A stretch of DNA of 48,821 nucleotides from Dehalococcoidia bacterium (GCA_032249735.1 JAVVHA010000016.1:1-48821), one strand, 5' to 3'. Positions 31,674-40,287 are shown, numbered from the stretch's first letter. Program-made: numbers and translations. Notes: a model not told the origin generated them from the letters alone.

Positions 31674-32372
31674 TCACCTCCAGATCTGGAAAAGGGCAAG
31701 AGCCATACGCCGCAACCGCAGAAGGGCACGCGCCACCCCCACCATCAGGGGCAGGGCCGCCCCTGGACGGCCTGCCAGAGAGGAGAGGCGCCACCTCCCT
31801 TGGTCGGTCACCGGCAGGTGGTCGTGCAGGGCGTCCGCCACCGCTCTGATGGCCAGGAAAGGCAGCCCACGTGCTATCGCCTCCTGGGCCAGCCAGTAAT
31901 CCTCCATCTGCACCAGGGCGGCGCCGAGGCGACGGGCCACCTCCTCCTTGTCCGCCGGGCGGGCCATCACCGCCCGCACCGTGCAGGAGGGGCCGGTGGT
32001 GCAGGGCAGGCCCGCCCGCTGGGCCGCCTGCTGGGCCATCTCCACCAGCCAAGGCGTGGTAGGCAGGGGCTCACGCTCCCCATCCCACAGGGCGATGGCC
32101 GTGGCCAAGAAGATATGGCCGCGACCAAGCCCCTCCACCGTGGCCCCGCCCAGGCCCATGGCCAACGCCGCCTGCGGCAGGTACGCCCGCAGCACCTGCC
32201 CGGCAGCGGTGGCCGCCCTGTTCCCCATACCCACGCGACACACCATCACCTCTCGTCCCGCCAGCCAGCCCTGCACCAGGTGTAACCCCTTTTGGACCCG
32301 CCTCTCCCGCCCCTGTAACAGGCTGGCGATGGCCCAGGCCTCCCATGCCAAGGGGGCGAAGACCACCACCAT
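31674..32372 (-). CDS. hpnG: Adenosylhopane nucleosidase/phosphorylase HpnG
   Basis: A 232-residue protein of the nucleoside phosphorylase (PNP/UDP) fold. HpnG removes adenine from adenosylhopane to give (phospho)ribosylhopane. Seen: VFAPLAWEAWAI at the N-terminus, VCRVGMGNRAATAAGQVL, a GLGGA strand, a VQMEDYWLAQEA helix with the family acidic residue, and FLAIRAVADALHDH. The ATG is 4 bases after the hpnH stop with GTGAGG as ribosome binding site, and shc follows. In isolation it could be an MTA/SAH nucleosidase, but placement between hpnH and shc settles it. Confidence 0.88.
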   Translation of the reverse strand: MVVVFAPLAWEAWAIASLLQGRERRVQKGLHLVQGWLAGREVMVCRVGMGNRAATAAGQVLRAYLPQAALAMGLGGATVEGLGRGHIFLATAIALWDGEREPLPTTPWLVEMAQQAAQRAGLPCTTGPSCTVRAVMARPADKEEVARRLGAALVQMEDYWLAQEAIARGLPFLAIRAVADALHDHLPVTDQGRWRLSSLAGRPGAALPLMVGVARALLRLRRMALALFQIWR

Positions 32373-32376
32373 GACC

Positions 32377-33390
32377 TCACGCGCCGCGCAAAGAGCGCCA
32401 GGCCAGCTCCAACATCTCCCTGGGGTGGGACATGGCCCGCAGGATGGCCGACCCCTCGAAGCCGCAGTGCATCATACACGTCTCACAGCGCGGGTCCTTG
32501 CCCCAGCCGTACTTGTGCCACTCCACAGTGGTCATGAGCTCCTGGAAGCTCTGGGCGTGGCCATCGGCGATGAGGTAGCAGGGCTTGCGCCACCCCAGCA
32601 CTGTATACGTGGGGGTGGTCCATTGGCTGCACTCATAGAGGCGCTTGCCCTGAAGGAAGTCGCGGTAAAGGGGGTTGTTGTAGAAGCGAATGCCCCGCTT
32701 GCACCCCTCGAAGATACGGCGGAAGAAGGTCTGGGCCTCCTGTCTCTGCATGAATATAGGGTGGTGGGCCACCTCCTTATAGGCGAAGCCCGGAGATACC
32801 ATCATCCCCTCCACACCCATCTCGTTGAGCATCTGGAAGAGGTGGTGGTACTCCTCAGGGTCGGTGCCGTTGTAAAGGGTGGTGTTGGTGCACACCCGGT
32901 AGCCCCTCTTACGAGCCTCCCAGATCATGCGGATGGCCACATCGTAGACGCCCTTGCGCTCTACCGCGCGGTCGTGGGTTGGCCGCAGGCCGTCCAGATG
33001 GACCACGAAGGCGAAATACTTGGACGGGGGGATGACCTTGAAGGCCCGCTTGTAAAGCAGGGTGTTGGTGCAAAGATACACGTAGCGCTTTTGCTTAATG
33101 ATGCCCTGCACTATCTCCCCGATCTGAGGGTGCATGAGGGGCTCCCCGCCCGCTATAGACACCACCGGGGCGTCGCACTCCTCCACGGCCCGCAGGGCCT
33201 CCTCCACGCTCATGTAGCGGTCCAAGACATCGGCGTACTCGCGGATGCGTCCGCACCCGGTGCAGGTGAGGTTACAGGCCTCCAAGGGCTCCAGGATCAT
33301 GGTGAGGGGGAAGTATTTGCGACCTTTTATCTTCTGCTTGATAAGGTAGAAGGTGAGCTTCAGCGTGAGCCCCAAAGGTTGGCCGGCCAT
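32377..33390 (-). CDS. hpnH: Adenosyl-hopene transferase HpnH (radical SAM)
   Basis: A 337-residue radical SAM enzyme that joins a 5-deoxyadenosyl group to diploptene to give adenosylhopane, the start of hopanoid side-chain extension. The iron-sulfur motif CNLTCTGC is at residues 39-46; the SAM-binding region has SIAGGEPLMHPQIGEI. The C-terminal segment contains GWGKDPRCETCMMHCGFE, with the Cys residues found in HpnH. GAGGAGGG lies 7 bases before ATG 33390. It sits between the polyprenyl synthase and hpnG genes. Confidence 0.93.
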   Translation of the reverse strand: MAGQPLGLTLKLTFYLIKQKIKGRKYFPLTMILEPLEACNLTCTGCGRIREYADVLDRYMSVEEALRAVEECDAPVVSIAGGEPLMHPQIGEIVQGIIKQKRYVYLCTNTLLYKRAFKVIPPSKYFAFVVHLDGLRPTHDRAVERKGVYDVAIRMIWEARKRGYRVCTNTTLYNGTDPEEYHHLFQMLNEMGVEGMMVSPGFAYKEVAHHPIFMQRQEAQTFFRRIFEGCKRGIRFYNNPLYRDFLQGKRLYECSQWTTPTYTVLGWRKPCYLIADGHAQSFQELMTTVEWHKYGWGKDPRCETCMMHCGFEGSAILRAMSHPREMLELAWRSLRGA

Positions 33391-33408
33391 ATGTGCGCCC
33401 TCCTCACG

Positions 33409-34434
33409 CTAGTATTCCCTCTCCACCAAGAAGGAGACCACGGCCTCCAGCTCCTGTCGCGGCCCTGGGGCCAGAGGCAGGGAGGACAAGGTGTCCATGG
33501 CCTCCTGCAATAGTTCATGGGCCAGGGTCAAAGAGCGTTGGCGCGCTTCCACCTCCTCCAGAGCCTGCATCACCCGTTGCACCATCTCCTCGTCCACGGT
33601 GGGGATGGTGTATGCGGCCACCACCGTCTCACGCTGCGGGCCCTCCGTCTCCAGGGCGTAGACGATGGGGAGGCTCTTCTTGCGGCGTCGGATATCGGCG
33701 CCGGCGGGCTTCCCCGTGCGGGAGGGGTCGCCCCAGATACCGAGGACATCGTCCTTGATCTGGAAGGCCACCCCCAGCTGGCGCCCTGCCCTGCCCATGG
33801 CCTCCCAGACCTGGGTGTCTGGGGTGGCGCAGATGGCCCCCAGGGAGAGGGCAGCCGCAAATAGGGCGCCCGTCTTGCGCCTCACCATCTCCAGGTAGGC
33901 CTGCGTTGTTATGTCGACTCGGTCCTCGAACTGCAAGTCCATCACCTGGCCCTCCACCATCTCCAGGGTGGCCCGGGCCAGGGTAGACACGGCCACCACC
34001 CCCCTCTCAGGGGGGACCCCTGCCTCGGGCAGGCGCGCTAAGGCCTCTTGGGCCAGGGCCAGGAGGGCGTCGCCGGCGTTGATGGCCTGCCCTTGGCCCC
34101 ATATGGCCCAGACGGTGAGGCGGTGCCTCCTCTCCCTGTCCTGGTCCTGGATGTCGTCGTGGACGAGGGAGAAGTTGTGCACCAGCTCCAGGGCCACGGC
34201 CGCTGGCAGGGCCTGCTCCCACCTGCCCCCGAGGGCCTCGCAGGTCAAAAGGCACAAGATGGGCCTTAGGGCCTTGCCTAGGGGGCCGGGCTGGGGCCGG
34301 CCCTGGGCGTCCTCCCAGCCCAGGTGGTACCGCATCATGCGGTACAGCAGGGTTGGCTCCCTGGGCTCCAGGAAGGAGCCCAGGGCCGCTACCACCTGCC
34401 CCCTCAGCTCCTCTACCCGCTCTGGCAGGGTCAA
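33409..34434 (-). CDS. Polyprenyl diphosphate synthase (FPP/GGPP synthase type)
   Basis: A 341-residue all-helical trans-prenyltransferase. The first Asp-rich motif DDIQD is at residues 93-97 with Phe five residues before it; the second reads DDVLGIWGD from 228. Chain-length rules (aromatic residue at -5) suggest a short product, FPP or GGPP. Its place between yjbQ and hpnH in the hopanoid operon favours FPP as feedstock for HpnCD. The start is a TTG at 34434 behind GGGGAGTGAGG, 4 bases after the yjbQ stop. Confidence 0.85.
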   Translation of the reverse strand: MTLPERVEELRGQVVAALGSFLEPREPTLLYRMMRYHLGWEDAQGRPQPGPLGKALRPILCLLTCEALGGRWEQALPAAVALELVHNFSLVHDDIQDQDRERRHRLTVWAIWGQGQAINAGDALLALAQEALARLPEAGVPPERGVVAVSTLARATLEMVEGQVMDLQFEDRVDITTQAYLEMVRRKTGALFAAALSLGAICATPDTQVWEAMGRAGRQLGVAFQIKDDVLGIWGDPSRTGKPAGADIRRRKKSLPIVYALETEGPQRETVVAAYTIPTVDEEMVQRVMQALEEVEARQRSLTLAHELLQEAMDTLSSLPLAPGPRQELEAVVSFLVEREY

Positions 34435-34438
34435 GGCC

Positions 34439-34876
34439 TCACTCCCCTATGAGCTGGACCACCACCTCACGGTCGCGCCCATGATCCAGCTCCACCAGGA
34501 ATATGCGCTGCCACTGGCCCAGCAGGAGCTTCCCCTCCACCACGGGAACAGCCTCGCTGGCACCGAGAAGCAAGTGCTGACAGTGGGAATGCCCGTTGGG
34601 CCGCTCCCCGTTTTGGGAGAAGGCGTGAGCGTAGACGTTGTGCCTATATTCGCCCTCCGGCGGGGCCAAGCGGCGCAGCATGTCCTCCATGTCCTGCAGA
34701 AGGTGGGGACAATTCTCGTTGATGCGCACGGCGGCCGTGGTATGGCGGGAAAAGATCACAGCAAAGCCATTGGTGATGGCCGCCTCCCTTACAGCTTCCA
34801 TCACCTGGTCGGTGATGTCCACGAACTGAGGCCCACGCTGGGTGCGTATACGGATGGTCTGCGTCAGGCACCGCAT
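34439..34876 (-). CDS. yjbQ: YjbQ family protein (UPF0047)
   Basis: A 145-residue UPF0047 protein. Conserved phrases are GFAVIFSRHTTAAVRINENCPHLLQDM, SHCQHLLLGASEAVPVVEGKLLLGQWQRIFLVELDHG-type strands, with the His and Glu residues that bind a metal ion. E. coli YjbQ has been linked to thiamine-phosphate synthase side activity; the true role is unsettled. It overlaps ispH by 13 bases and is followed by the prenyl synthase, so it is part of the isoprenoid operon; no thiamine genes are nearby. Confidence 0.85.
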   Translation of the reverse strand: MRCLTQTIRIRTQRGPQFVDITDQVMEAVREAAITNGFAVIFSRHTTAAVRINENCPHLLQDMEDMLRRLAPPEGEYRHNVYAHAFSQNGERPNGHSHCQHLLLGASEAVPVVEGKLLLGQWQRIFLVELDHGRDREVVVQLIGE

Positions 34877-35763
34877 GACTTCTCACCTCCTGAGGAAGAT
34901 GAGGGGATGGCCGCACAGGCGCCATCCCCCAGTCGGGCCAGCGTCTCCACCACCTCATCGATGGACTCGTCAGGCGTGGAAGCGCCAGCAGTGACCCCCA
35001 CCACCTCCTTGCCCACCAGCCAGGCGGGGTCCAGCTCCGCTGCCGTCTCCACATGATAGGTCTCCACCCCAGCCTCGCGGCAGGTCTGGGCCAGCTTGCG
35101 GGTGTTGGCGCTGTTCTTCCCCCCCACCACGATGACCAGGTCGCATTGGGCGGCCAGCTCACGCGCCGCCTCGTAGCGCTCGTCCGTCTCCGGGCAGGTG
35201 GTGTTGATGACGCGAAGCTCGTTGAGGCGGCCGATGTTGCGGGCCACGAAGCGGGCCACGAATTGGGCGAAGGAGGCCTCACTCTTGGTGGTCTGGGAGA
35301 GGAGGGCGGCCTTCCGCCGTGGGATCTCCACCTCCGCCTCGGGGTCCAGGATGGCCACACCCTGCCCCCGTGTCCAGGCCAAGACCCCCCTCACCTCGGG
35401 GTGCTCGGCCTCGCCGTAGATAATGACCTTAAACCCCTCATCCACCAGGCGCTGCGCTACCTTCTGGGACTTGCGCACGATGGGGCAGGTGGCATCGATG
35501 AACCGCAGCCCCCGCTGACGGGCCAGCTCCACGATCTCCGGCCCTCGCCCGTGGGCGGTAACGGCGATGGCCTGCTCCCGCACCTCTTCCAGGGATGAGA
35601 CCACCCGTACCCCCTTGTCTTGGAGGCGGCGCACCACCACCGGGTTGTGGACCACAGACCCCAGGCTAGCGATGGGCCCCTCCTGAGCCCCTTGTTCCAC
35701 CATCTCGATGGCCCGCCTCACCCCGAAGCAGAAGCCCATCACCTTGGCCTTGACGATCTTCAT
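34864..35763 (-). CDS. ispH: 4-hydroxy-3-methylbut-2-enyl diphosphate reductase IspH
   Basis: The last MEP-pathway enzyme, reducing HMBPP to IPP and DMAPP with a [4Fe-4S] cluster. The 299-residue protein has the three cluster cysteines at 12 (GFCFGV), 93 (DATCP) and 190 (NTTCPET), the His residues in VVHN (39) and EHPE (121), and the AGASTPDESI motif at the C-terminus. ATG 35763 is preceded by AGGTGAGG with 6-base spacing; an upstream ATG at 35784 is less good. It follows hpnE by 43 bases in the hopanoid operon and supplies the precursors. Confidence 0.94.
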   Translation of the reverse strand: MKIVKAKVMGFCFGVRRAIEMVEQGAQEGPIASLGSVVHNPVVVRRLQDKGVRVVSSLEEVREQAIAVTAHGRGPEIVELARQRGLRFIDATCPIVRKSQKVAQRLVDEGFKVIIYGEAEHPEVRGVLAWTRGQGVAILDPEAEVEIPRRKAALLSQTTKSEASFAQFVARFVARNIGRLNELRVINTTCPETDERYEAARELAAQCDLVIVVGGKNSANTRKLAQTCREAGVETYHVETAAELDPAWLVGKEVVGVTAGASTPDESIDEVVETLARLGDGACAAIPSSSSGGEKSCGA

Positions 35764-35806
35764 GGTATCCCTCACCTTTCGCACCAGACTATAAGCGATG
35801 AGTGCC

Positions 35807-37192
35807 TCATGTCCTTCGCTGCTCCTGGAGCTCGGCTGTGGATCCCACCTCCCCTCTCATGGCTGCAAGGCAGGCGCGGGCCGCTTGTAGCCCACTTCGT
35901 ACGGCCGATTCCATGGTGGCTGGCCAGCCGGTGGCCGTCCAATCGCCGGCCAAAAATAGGCCCCGCACTGGCGTACGGGGTCCTGGGCGCAATGCCCTTA
36001 TGCCCGGCCGCGGCGTAAAGGTGGCCTTGGGTTGCTTGACCACCAAAGCGGCCATCACATTGGTGGCCCTGGCGCGGGGGAAGAAGGCCATCATCTCCTT
36101 GACCATCACCTCCTGCAGCTGGCGGCCAGGCCAGTGGACCCAATGGTGGGCAGCGCTCAGGGATATGTCCACGTACTGGACAGGGCCGCCCAGGCCCCAC
36201 ATGCGGCTCTTGTTAAAGGCCCATTGCAGGGAAGAGTTGAGGAAGGCCACCATCTCCTCCTTCATCACCGGCCCCTCATACCACAGATGCACATTGACGA
36301 TGGGCGAGAATTCTATGCGCCGGAAACGGGCGAAGAAAGGCTCCTCCTGCAGGCTCGGGGGCAGGATGGAGAGGAGGGCGTCGGGGGGAACGGCGCAGAC
36401 CACGGCCCCTGCCTCCACATACTGGCCATCCTCCGTGACCGCCCCCACCACCTGGCCATGGCGCACCACCACCTCTCTAACACCACGGCCCGTGACTACC
36501 ACCCCTCCCCTGGCCTCCAGATAGTCGCGGGCGGCCTCCGCCAGCTCCGAAAGCCCCACTCGTGCATAGCCGATGGCCGAGGCCTCCCAGCGCCACAGGA
36601 GCCCCTCCTGGAACACCATGGCCGCCAGATCCGCGCTCACCCTATCCACCTCCTCGTTGAGGGTGGCGCGGATAATAAGGTCCCAAAAGTTCTGGATGAC
36701 GTGGCGCCCCTGGCCGTGGGCCCGCAGCCACTCCCCAAAGGAGACGCTGTCCAAGTCCCACTGGCGGGCCCGGTCCAGGGTGTGCAGACGCCAAAGGGCA
36801 TACATGGCCACCAGCTTTTCCCCCATGGAGAGAGGGCGGAAGCGCAAGAAGGGCACCAAAAGATGCAGGGGGGCAGGGGCCCTCAAGGTCCTGAGAACGC
36901 TCCGCCCCGTCAGCTTGTCCATGATGGGCAGGTAGAGGCGAGGCTGGAGCTTGGTCTTGTCCCGCACCCTTAGCCGCTCCAGGAAGCGCACATACTCGGT
37001 GCAGCACGCCAGGAAGACGTGCTGCCCATTGTCCACCATCCAGCCATGGCGGCCATCCATAAACGAATAGGCCCGACCACCCAGGAAGGGGCGTTTCTCC
37101 ACCAAGGTGGGGCGCAGACCAGCGTCGGCCAGCTCGCAGGCCGCCGCCAGCCCCGCTAGGCCACCCCCTATCACCAGGACATCGCTCCTCAT
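35807..37192 (-). CDS. hpnE: Hydroxysqualene dehydroxylase HpnE
   Basis: A 461-residue FAD-dependent amine-oxidase-fold enzyme that removes the hydroxyl group of hydroxysqualene to give squalene. The N-terminal dinucleotide fold reads VLVIGGGLAGLAAACELADAG, with VEKRPFLGGRAYSF after it, and the C-terminal FAD segment is GLFLAGDWTATGWPATMESAV. Length and the phrase WMVDNGQHVFLACCTEY fit the squalene-associated HpnE branch rather than phytoene desaturase. ATG 37192 overlaps the hpnD stop in an ATGA. A 43-base gap separates it from ispH. Confidence 0.92.
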   Translation of the reverse strand: MRSDVLVIGGGLAGLAAACELADAGLRPTLVEKRPFLGGRAYSFMDGRHGWMVDNGQHVFLACCTEYVRFLERLRVRDKTKLQPRLYLPIMDKLTGRSVLRTLRAPAPLHLLVPFLRFRPLSMGEKLVAMYALWRLHTLDRARQWDLDSVSFGEWLRAHGQGRHVIQNFWDLIIRATLNEEVDRVSADLAAMVFQEGLLWRWEASAIGYARVGLSELAEAARDYLEARGGVVVTGRGVREVVVRHGQVVGAVTEDGQYVEAGAVVCAVPPDALLSILPPSLQEEPFFARFRRIEFSPIVNVHLWYEGPVMKEEMVAFLNSSLQWAFNKSRMWGLGGPVQYVDISLSAAHHWVHWPGRQLQEVMVKEMMAFFPRARATNVMAALVVKQPKATFTPRPGIRALRPGPRTPVRGLFLAGDWTATGWPATMESAVRSGLQAARACLAAMRGEVGSTAELQEQRRT

Positions 37193-38052
37193 GGCGTCAG
37201 AAAGGCCTTGGCCAGCTCACCCATAGCTAGGGCCACCTTGGTCGAGCTGTTGAGGGAGACCCTCTCGCGCAGGACCACCTCCGGCTCCCTGGCGATGTGC
37301 TCCAGGATACGGCGGTAGATGCCAGCCATGACACCCACGCAGGCCCGCGCTCGCCGGGGCAACAAAGGCAGGAGCCCAAGGCCCTGGCGGTAATACTCCC
37401 GCGCCCTCTCCACCTCCAGCCAGAGCAGACGCTGGAAGGCCGGGCCACCCCGCCCCGCTCTCAGCTCCTCCTCGCTGTAGCCCACTGCCGCCATGTCCTC
37501 CAGAGGTAGGTAGATACGGTCGCGGGCCAGGTCCTCCTGCACGTCCCGCAGGATGTTGGTAAGCTGCAGGGCGATGCCCAGCTGGACGGCACGGCGGTGG
37601 GCCTCCTCCCCATCGCGATAACCGAACACGTGGATGCATATGAGCCCCACCACCGAGGCCACCAAGTAGCAGTATCGCTCCAGCTCTTGGAAGGTTTGGT
37701 AGCGACGCACCCGCAGGTCCATCTCCACCCCGTCCACTAGGTGGCGGAGGTACTGGTGAGGAATGCCATAGCGCTGCACGGCGTCTGAGAGGGCAATGAA
37801 CACCTCCCCCTGGGGCCTCCCTTCCAGGCACTGAGCCAGCTCCTCCCTTAAGCGGCCCAACTGCCTCTCCTTCTCCTCAGGGTCCGCCCCATCCTGGTCC
37901 ACGATGTCGTCGCATTGCCTGGCGAAGGCGTAGACAGCATAGATGGCCTGCCGCTGCGGCCGGGGCAGTAGGAGGAAGCCGTAATAGAAGTTCTTGGCCT
38001 CGCGACGGGCCACCTGGGCGCAATGGGCGTAAGCCACCTCCAGGGATGTCAT
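37189..38052 (-). CDS. hpnD: Presqualene diphosphate synthase HpnD
   Basis: A 287-residue squalene/phytoene synthase-family protein. The first Asp-rich motif is in RQCDDIVDQDG, the second in LTNILRDVQEDLARDRIYLP. It couples two FPP to presqualene diphosphate; HpnC and HpnE then give squalene. The HpnD assignment rests on its position directly before hpnE and its FYYGFLLLP start; HpnC and HpnD are paralogues and could be interchanged. The frame stays open upstream as far as 38532, but that is antisense to nothing functional and lies inside hpnC; ATG 38052 with AGGTAGGCGGG is the real start. Confidence 0.9.
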   Translation of the reverse strand: MTSLEVAYAHCAQVARREAKNFYYGFLLLPRPQRQAIYAVYAFARQCDDIVDQDGADPEEKERQLGRLREELAQCLEGRPQGEVFIALSDAVQRYGIPHQYLRHLVDGVEMDLRVRRYQTFQELERYCYLVASVVGLICIHVFGYRDGEEAHRRAVQLGIALQLTNILRDVQEDLARDRIYLPLEDMAAVGYSEEELRAGRGGPAFQRLLWLEVERAREYYRQGLGLLPLLPRRARACVGVMAGIYRRILEHIAREPEVVLRERVSLNSSTKVALAMGELAKAFLTP

Positions 38053-38063
38053 CCCGCCTACCT

Positions 38064-38927
38064 TTAGAAAGGCATGAGACCCCGCACTGCCAGCATGGCC
38101 TTCCTGGCCTTGGAGAGGGTAGGACGGTGGTGGAGGACGTCGTAGCCGATGGCTTCGATAGCGTCCAGGATGGCCAGGCCACCAAGGTTGAAGAGCTTCA
38201 CGTCCAGACGCAGACGCCCCCTCACCATGGCGGCCAGCTTCATCCCCTCCCGTAACAGCCGCCGCGCCCTCTCCACCTCCATGGCCATGAGGCGGCGGAA
38301 CCGCTCGTCGCACACCCCCGCCAACAGCTCCTCCTCCGAATACCCAAAGGCCCGCATATCCTCCTGGGGGATGTAGATGCGCCCCTTCCTCAAGTCCACA
38401 GACACGTCCTGCCAAAAGTTGGCCAGCTGTAGCCCAGTGCAAGTGGCATCGGCTAGCCGCCGCCGCTCCTCGTCCCGGTAGCCGAAGAGGTAGAGCACCA
38501 GATGGCCCACGGGGTTGGCCGAGTGCTCGCAATAGTGCAAGAGCTCCTGATACGTCCCATACCGGTGGCGAAGCTGGTCCATGCGGTTGGCCTCGATGAG
38601 CTTGAGGAAGGGCTCTGGCGGGATACTGAACTGGGCGATGGTCTCCTGCAGGGCCACGAACACCGGATGGCGGGCCCGCCCTTCATAGGCCCGCCATAGC
38701 TCCTCCTCCCACGCGTCCAGGAGGGCCAAACGGTCCCCCTCCGCCTCGTCCCCTAAATCGTCCACGCCCCGGCAGTAAGCGTATATAGCATACATGTGGG
38801 GACGTAGACGCCGCGGGAGGAGCCAGGAGACCACCGTGAAGTTCTCATAATGCCCAAGCGCTACCTCCCGGCAGTAGGCAAAGGCCGACGCCACCTCCTG
38901 CCGGAGGCCCTCGACGCGCGACGCCAT
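38064..38927 (-). CDS. hpnC: Hydroxysqualene synthase HpnC
   Basis: A 287-residue squalene/phytoene synthase paralogue. Asp-rich motifs are RGVDDLGDE at residues about 54-62 and ANFWQDVSVDLRKGRIYIP. HpnC converts presqualene diphosphate to hydroxysqualene. The N-terminal HYENFTVVSWLLPRRLR phrase is typical of HpnC. It is the first gene of the operon, 12 bases before hpnD, and has a 190-base leader region with a promoter and a long hairpin. The start is ATG 38927; upstream CGCAGGGGGAAG-like sequence is only a weak ribosome binding site. Confidence 0.9.
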   Translation of the reverse strand: MASRVEGLRQEVASAFAYCREVALGHYENFTVVSWLLPRRLRPHMYAIYAYCRGVDDLGDEAEGDRLALLDAWEEELWRAYEGRARHPVFVALQETIAQFSIPPEPFLKLIEANRMDQLRHRYGTYQELLHYCEHSANPVGHLVLYLFGYRDEERRRLADATCTGLQLANFWQDVSVDLRKGRIYIPQEDMRAFGYSEEELLAGVCDERFRRLMAMEVERARRLLREGMKLAAMVRGRLRLDVKLFNLGGLAILDAIEAIGYDVLHHRPTLSKARKAMLAVRGLMPF

Positions 38928-38972
38928 CTTCCCCCGCAGGATCGGATATGGAAACCTCAGGATAACGCCTGG

Positions 38973-39032
38973 GGGGACGGGGCTAGACGCACGATATGAT
39001 GATAAGTGCCACCTTTAACTCTCCCCGTCCCC
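38973..39032 (-). promoter_or_regulatory. Long-loop hairpin in the hpnC operon leader
   Basis: A perfect 10-bp inverted repeat, GGGGACGGGG at 38973-38982 and CCCCGTCCCC at 39023-39032, encloses 40 bases that contain a nested GCAC/GTGC stem (38989-38992 with 39006-39009). It lies in the predicted 5' leader of the hopanoid operon, downstream of the promoter at 39079-39108. A regulatory leader or a terminator of the upstream gene without U-run are both possible. Confidence 0.4.
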
Positions 39033-39078
39033 TACCCGAGCCTGCGCTCATCACCCCCCTTCGCCCTCGGTCTTTCCG

Positions 39079-39108
39079 ATTGTGCAAGACTGATGGCCCT
39101 ATTGTCAA
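39079..39108 (-). promoter_or_regulatory. Sigma70-like promoter of the hopanoid operon
   Basis: On the minus strand, TTGACA (39108-39103) is followed by an 18-base spacer and CACAAT (39084-39079, 4/6). It lies directly downstream of the AmmeMemoRadiSam-like gene stop and gives a leader of about 145 bases before hpnC. Confidence 0.45.
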
Positions 39109-39117
39109 CTGGTGGCC

Positions 39118-40245
39118 TTAGAGGCGATAGGTAAGGGAAATGGGGACGTCGCTTACCTGGCGAGGCCGCGGCCCCCTCCACCAGATGCCGGGGATACGGG
39201 CGCCACACTGGGGGCAGAGGCCATCGGTGGTCACCTCATAGCGGCGGATGCGGTAACCGAACCGCTCCACCAGTAGATGGCCGCACTGGGGGCAATAGGT
39301 GTTCTCCAACTCCCCCACCATGCCCGGGAGGTTGCCGGCATACACGAAGTTGAGCCCCTCCTCCTTGCCGATGCGGGCGGCCCTTAGGAGGGTAAGGGCA
39401 TCGGTGTTCTCGGGCTCCGTCATCTTGTAGTCCTTGTGGAAGGCGGTGACGTGCCATGGTATGTCCTTGGACACGGAGGCGATGAAGCGGGCCGCCTCCC
39501 GCAGCTCCTGGTCGGAATCGTTGAACCCAGGCACCACCAGCGTCACCACCTCCACCCAGTAGCCCATCTGGTGGGCCATACGGATGGTCTCCAGGACGTT
39601 CTCCAGCTTCCCCCCCAGGTAACGGTAGTTTTTGGGGCTCATGGACTTAAGGTCCACCTTGTAGCAGTCCAGCCACGGCCGCAAGTACTCCAGCACCTCA
39701 CGAGTGGCGTTGCCGTTGGAGACATAGGCCGTGAGGCAGCCTTTGGCCTTGGCCAGCCGGAACACCTCCACCGCCCACTCAGAGGTGATGAGAGGCTCAT
39801 TGTAAGAGCTCACATAGGCGTGCGCCCCCATTCTCTCCCCTATCCTCACCATCTCGTGGGCGGTTATCTCCATAGGCTCTATGCCAGCCACTGGGTCCCG
39901 TAGGGCCTGGGAGGTGACCCAGTTCTGGCAGTAGGGGCAGTGGTAATCGCAGCCCAGCATGCCAAAGGTGAGGGCCAGGGCCCCCGGGAGCACATGGAAG
40001 AAGGGTTTCTTCTCGATGGGGTCGCACTGGAGGGCAGCCACATAGTTATGGGGCACCATGAGGACGCCATGGCGGTTGAAGCGAACTTGGCAGATGCCCC
40101 TCTGCCCCGGGTGGATAAGGCAGCGGTGCCCACAGGCGAAGCACCGCACCTTGTCCCCGTCCAACTTCTCATACAGCTCGCCGGGGCGGCAGTAGCGGTC
40201 CAGGAGCTGGGCAAGGGTGATGGCTCGGCCGATGAGCTTGGGCAT
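39118..40245 (-). CDS. AmmeMemoRadiSam-system radical SAM enzyme
   Basis: A 375-residue radical SAM protein of COG1180 (AmrS type). The cluster motif CDYHCPYC stands in MLGCDYHCPYCQNW. An N-terminal Cys/His region (VRCFACGHRCLIHPGQRGIC) and a C-terminal zinc-ribbon-like pair of CPQCG motifs flank it, the typical layout of the family. Its partners AmmeMemoRadiSam A and B (AMMECR1, MEMO) are not seen within the window, and its product is not established. ATG 40245 lies 10 bases behind TATAAT (40260-40255), so it may be leaderless. The gene is followed by the hopanoid operon on the same strand but separated by its promoter. Confidence 0.82.
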   Translation of the reverse strand: MPKLIGRAITLAQLLDRYCRPGELYEKLDGDKVRCFACGHRCLIHPGQRGICQVRFNRHGVLMVPHNYVAALQCDPIEKKPFFHVLPGALALTFGMLGCDYHCPYCQNWVTSQALRDPVAGIEPMEITAHEMVRIGERMGAHAYVSSYNEPLITSEWAVEVFRLAKAKGCLTAYVSNGNATREVLEYLRPWLDCYKVDLKSMSPKNYRYLGGKLENVLETIRMAHQMGYWVEVVTLVVPGFNDSDQELREAARFIASVSKDIPWHVTAFHKDYKMTEPENTDALTLLRAARIGKEEGLNFVYAGNLPGMVGELENTYCPQCGHLLVERFGYRIRRYEVTTDGLCPQCGARIPGIWWRGPRPRQVSDVPISLTYRL

Positions 40246-40254
40246 TCCACTGCA

Positions 40255-40260
40255 ATTATA
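40255..40260 (-). promoter_or_regulatory. TATAAT -10 box next to the radical SAM gene start
   Basis: On the minus strand TATAAT at 40260-40255 ends 9 bases before the ATG at 40245, leaving no room for a ribosome binding site. No -35 match is seen; a leaderless mRNA is likely. Confidence 0.5.
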
Positions 40261-40287
40261 CCGCACCCCGGGAGCCGTAGCCGCATG

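Noticed and set aside
38053-38532. Upstream extension of the hpnD frame
   Set aside because: It runs inside hpnC in another frame and gives Gly/His/Arg-rich sequence typical of shadow translation.
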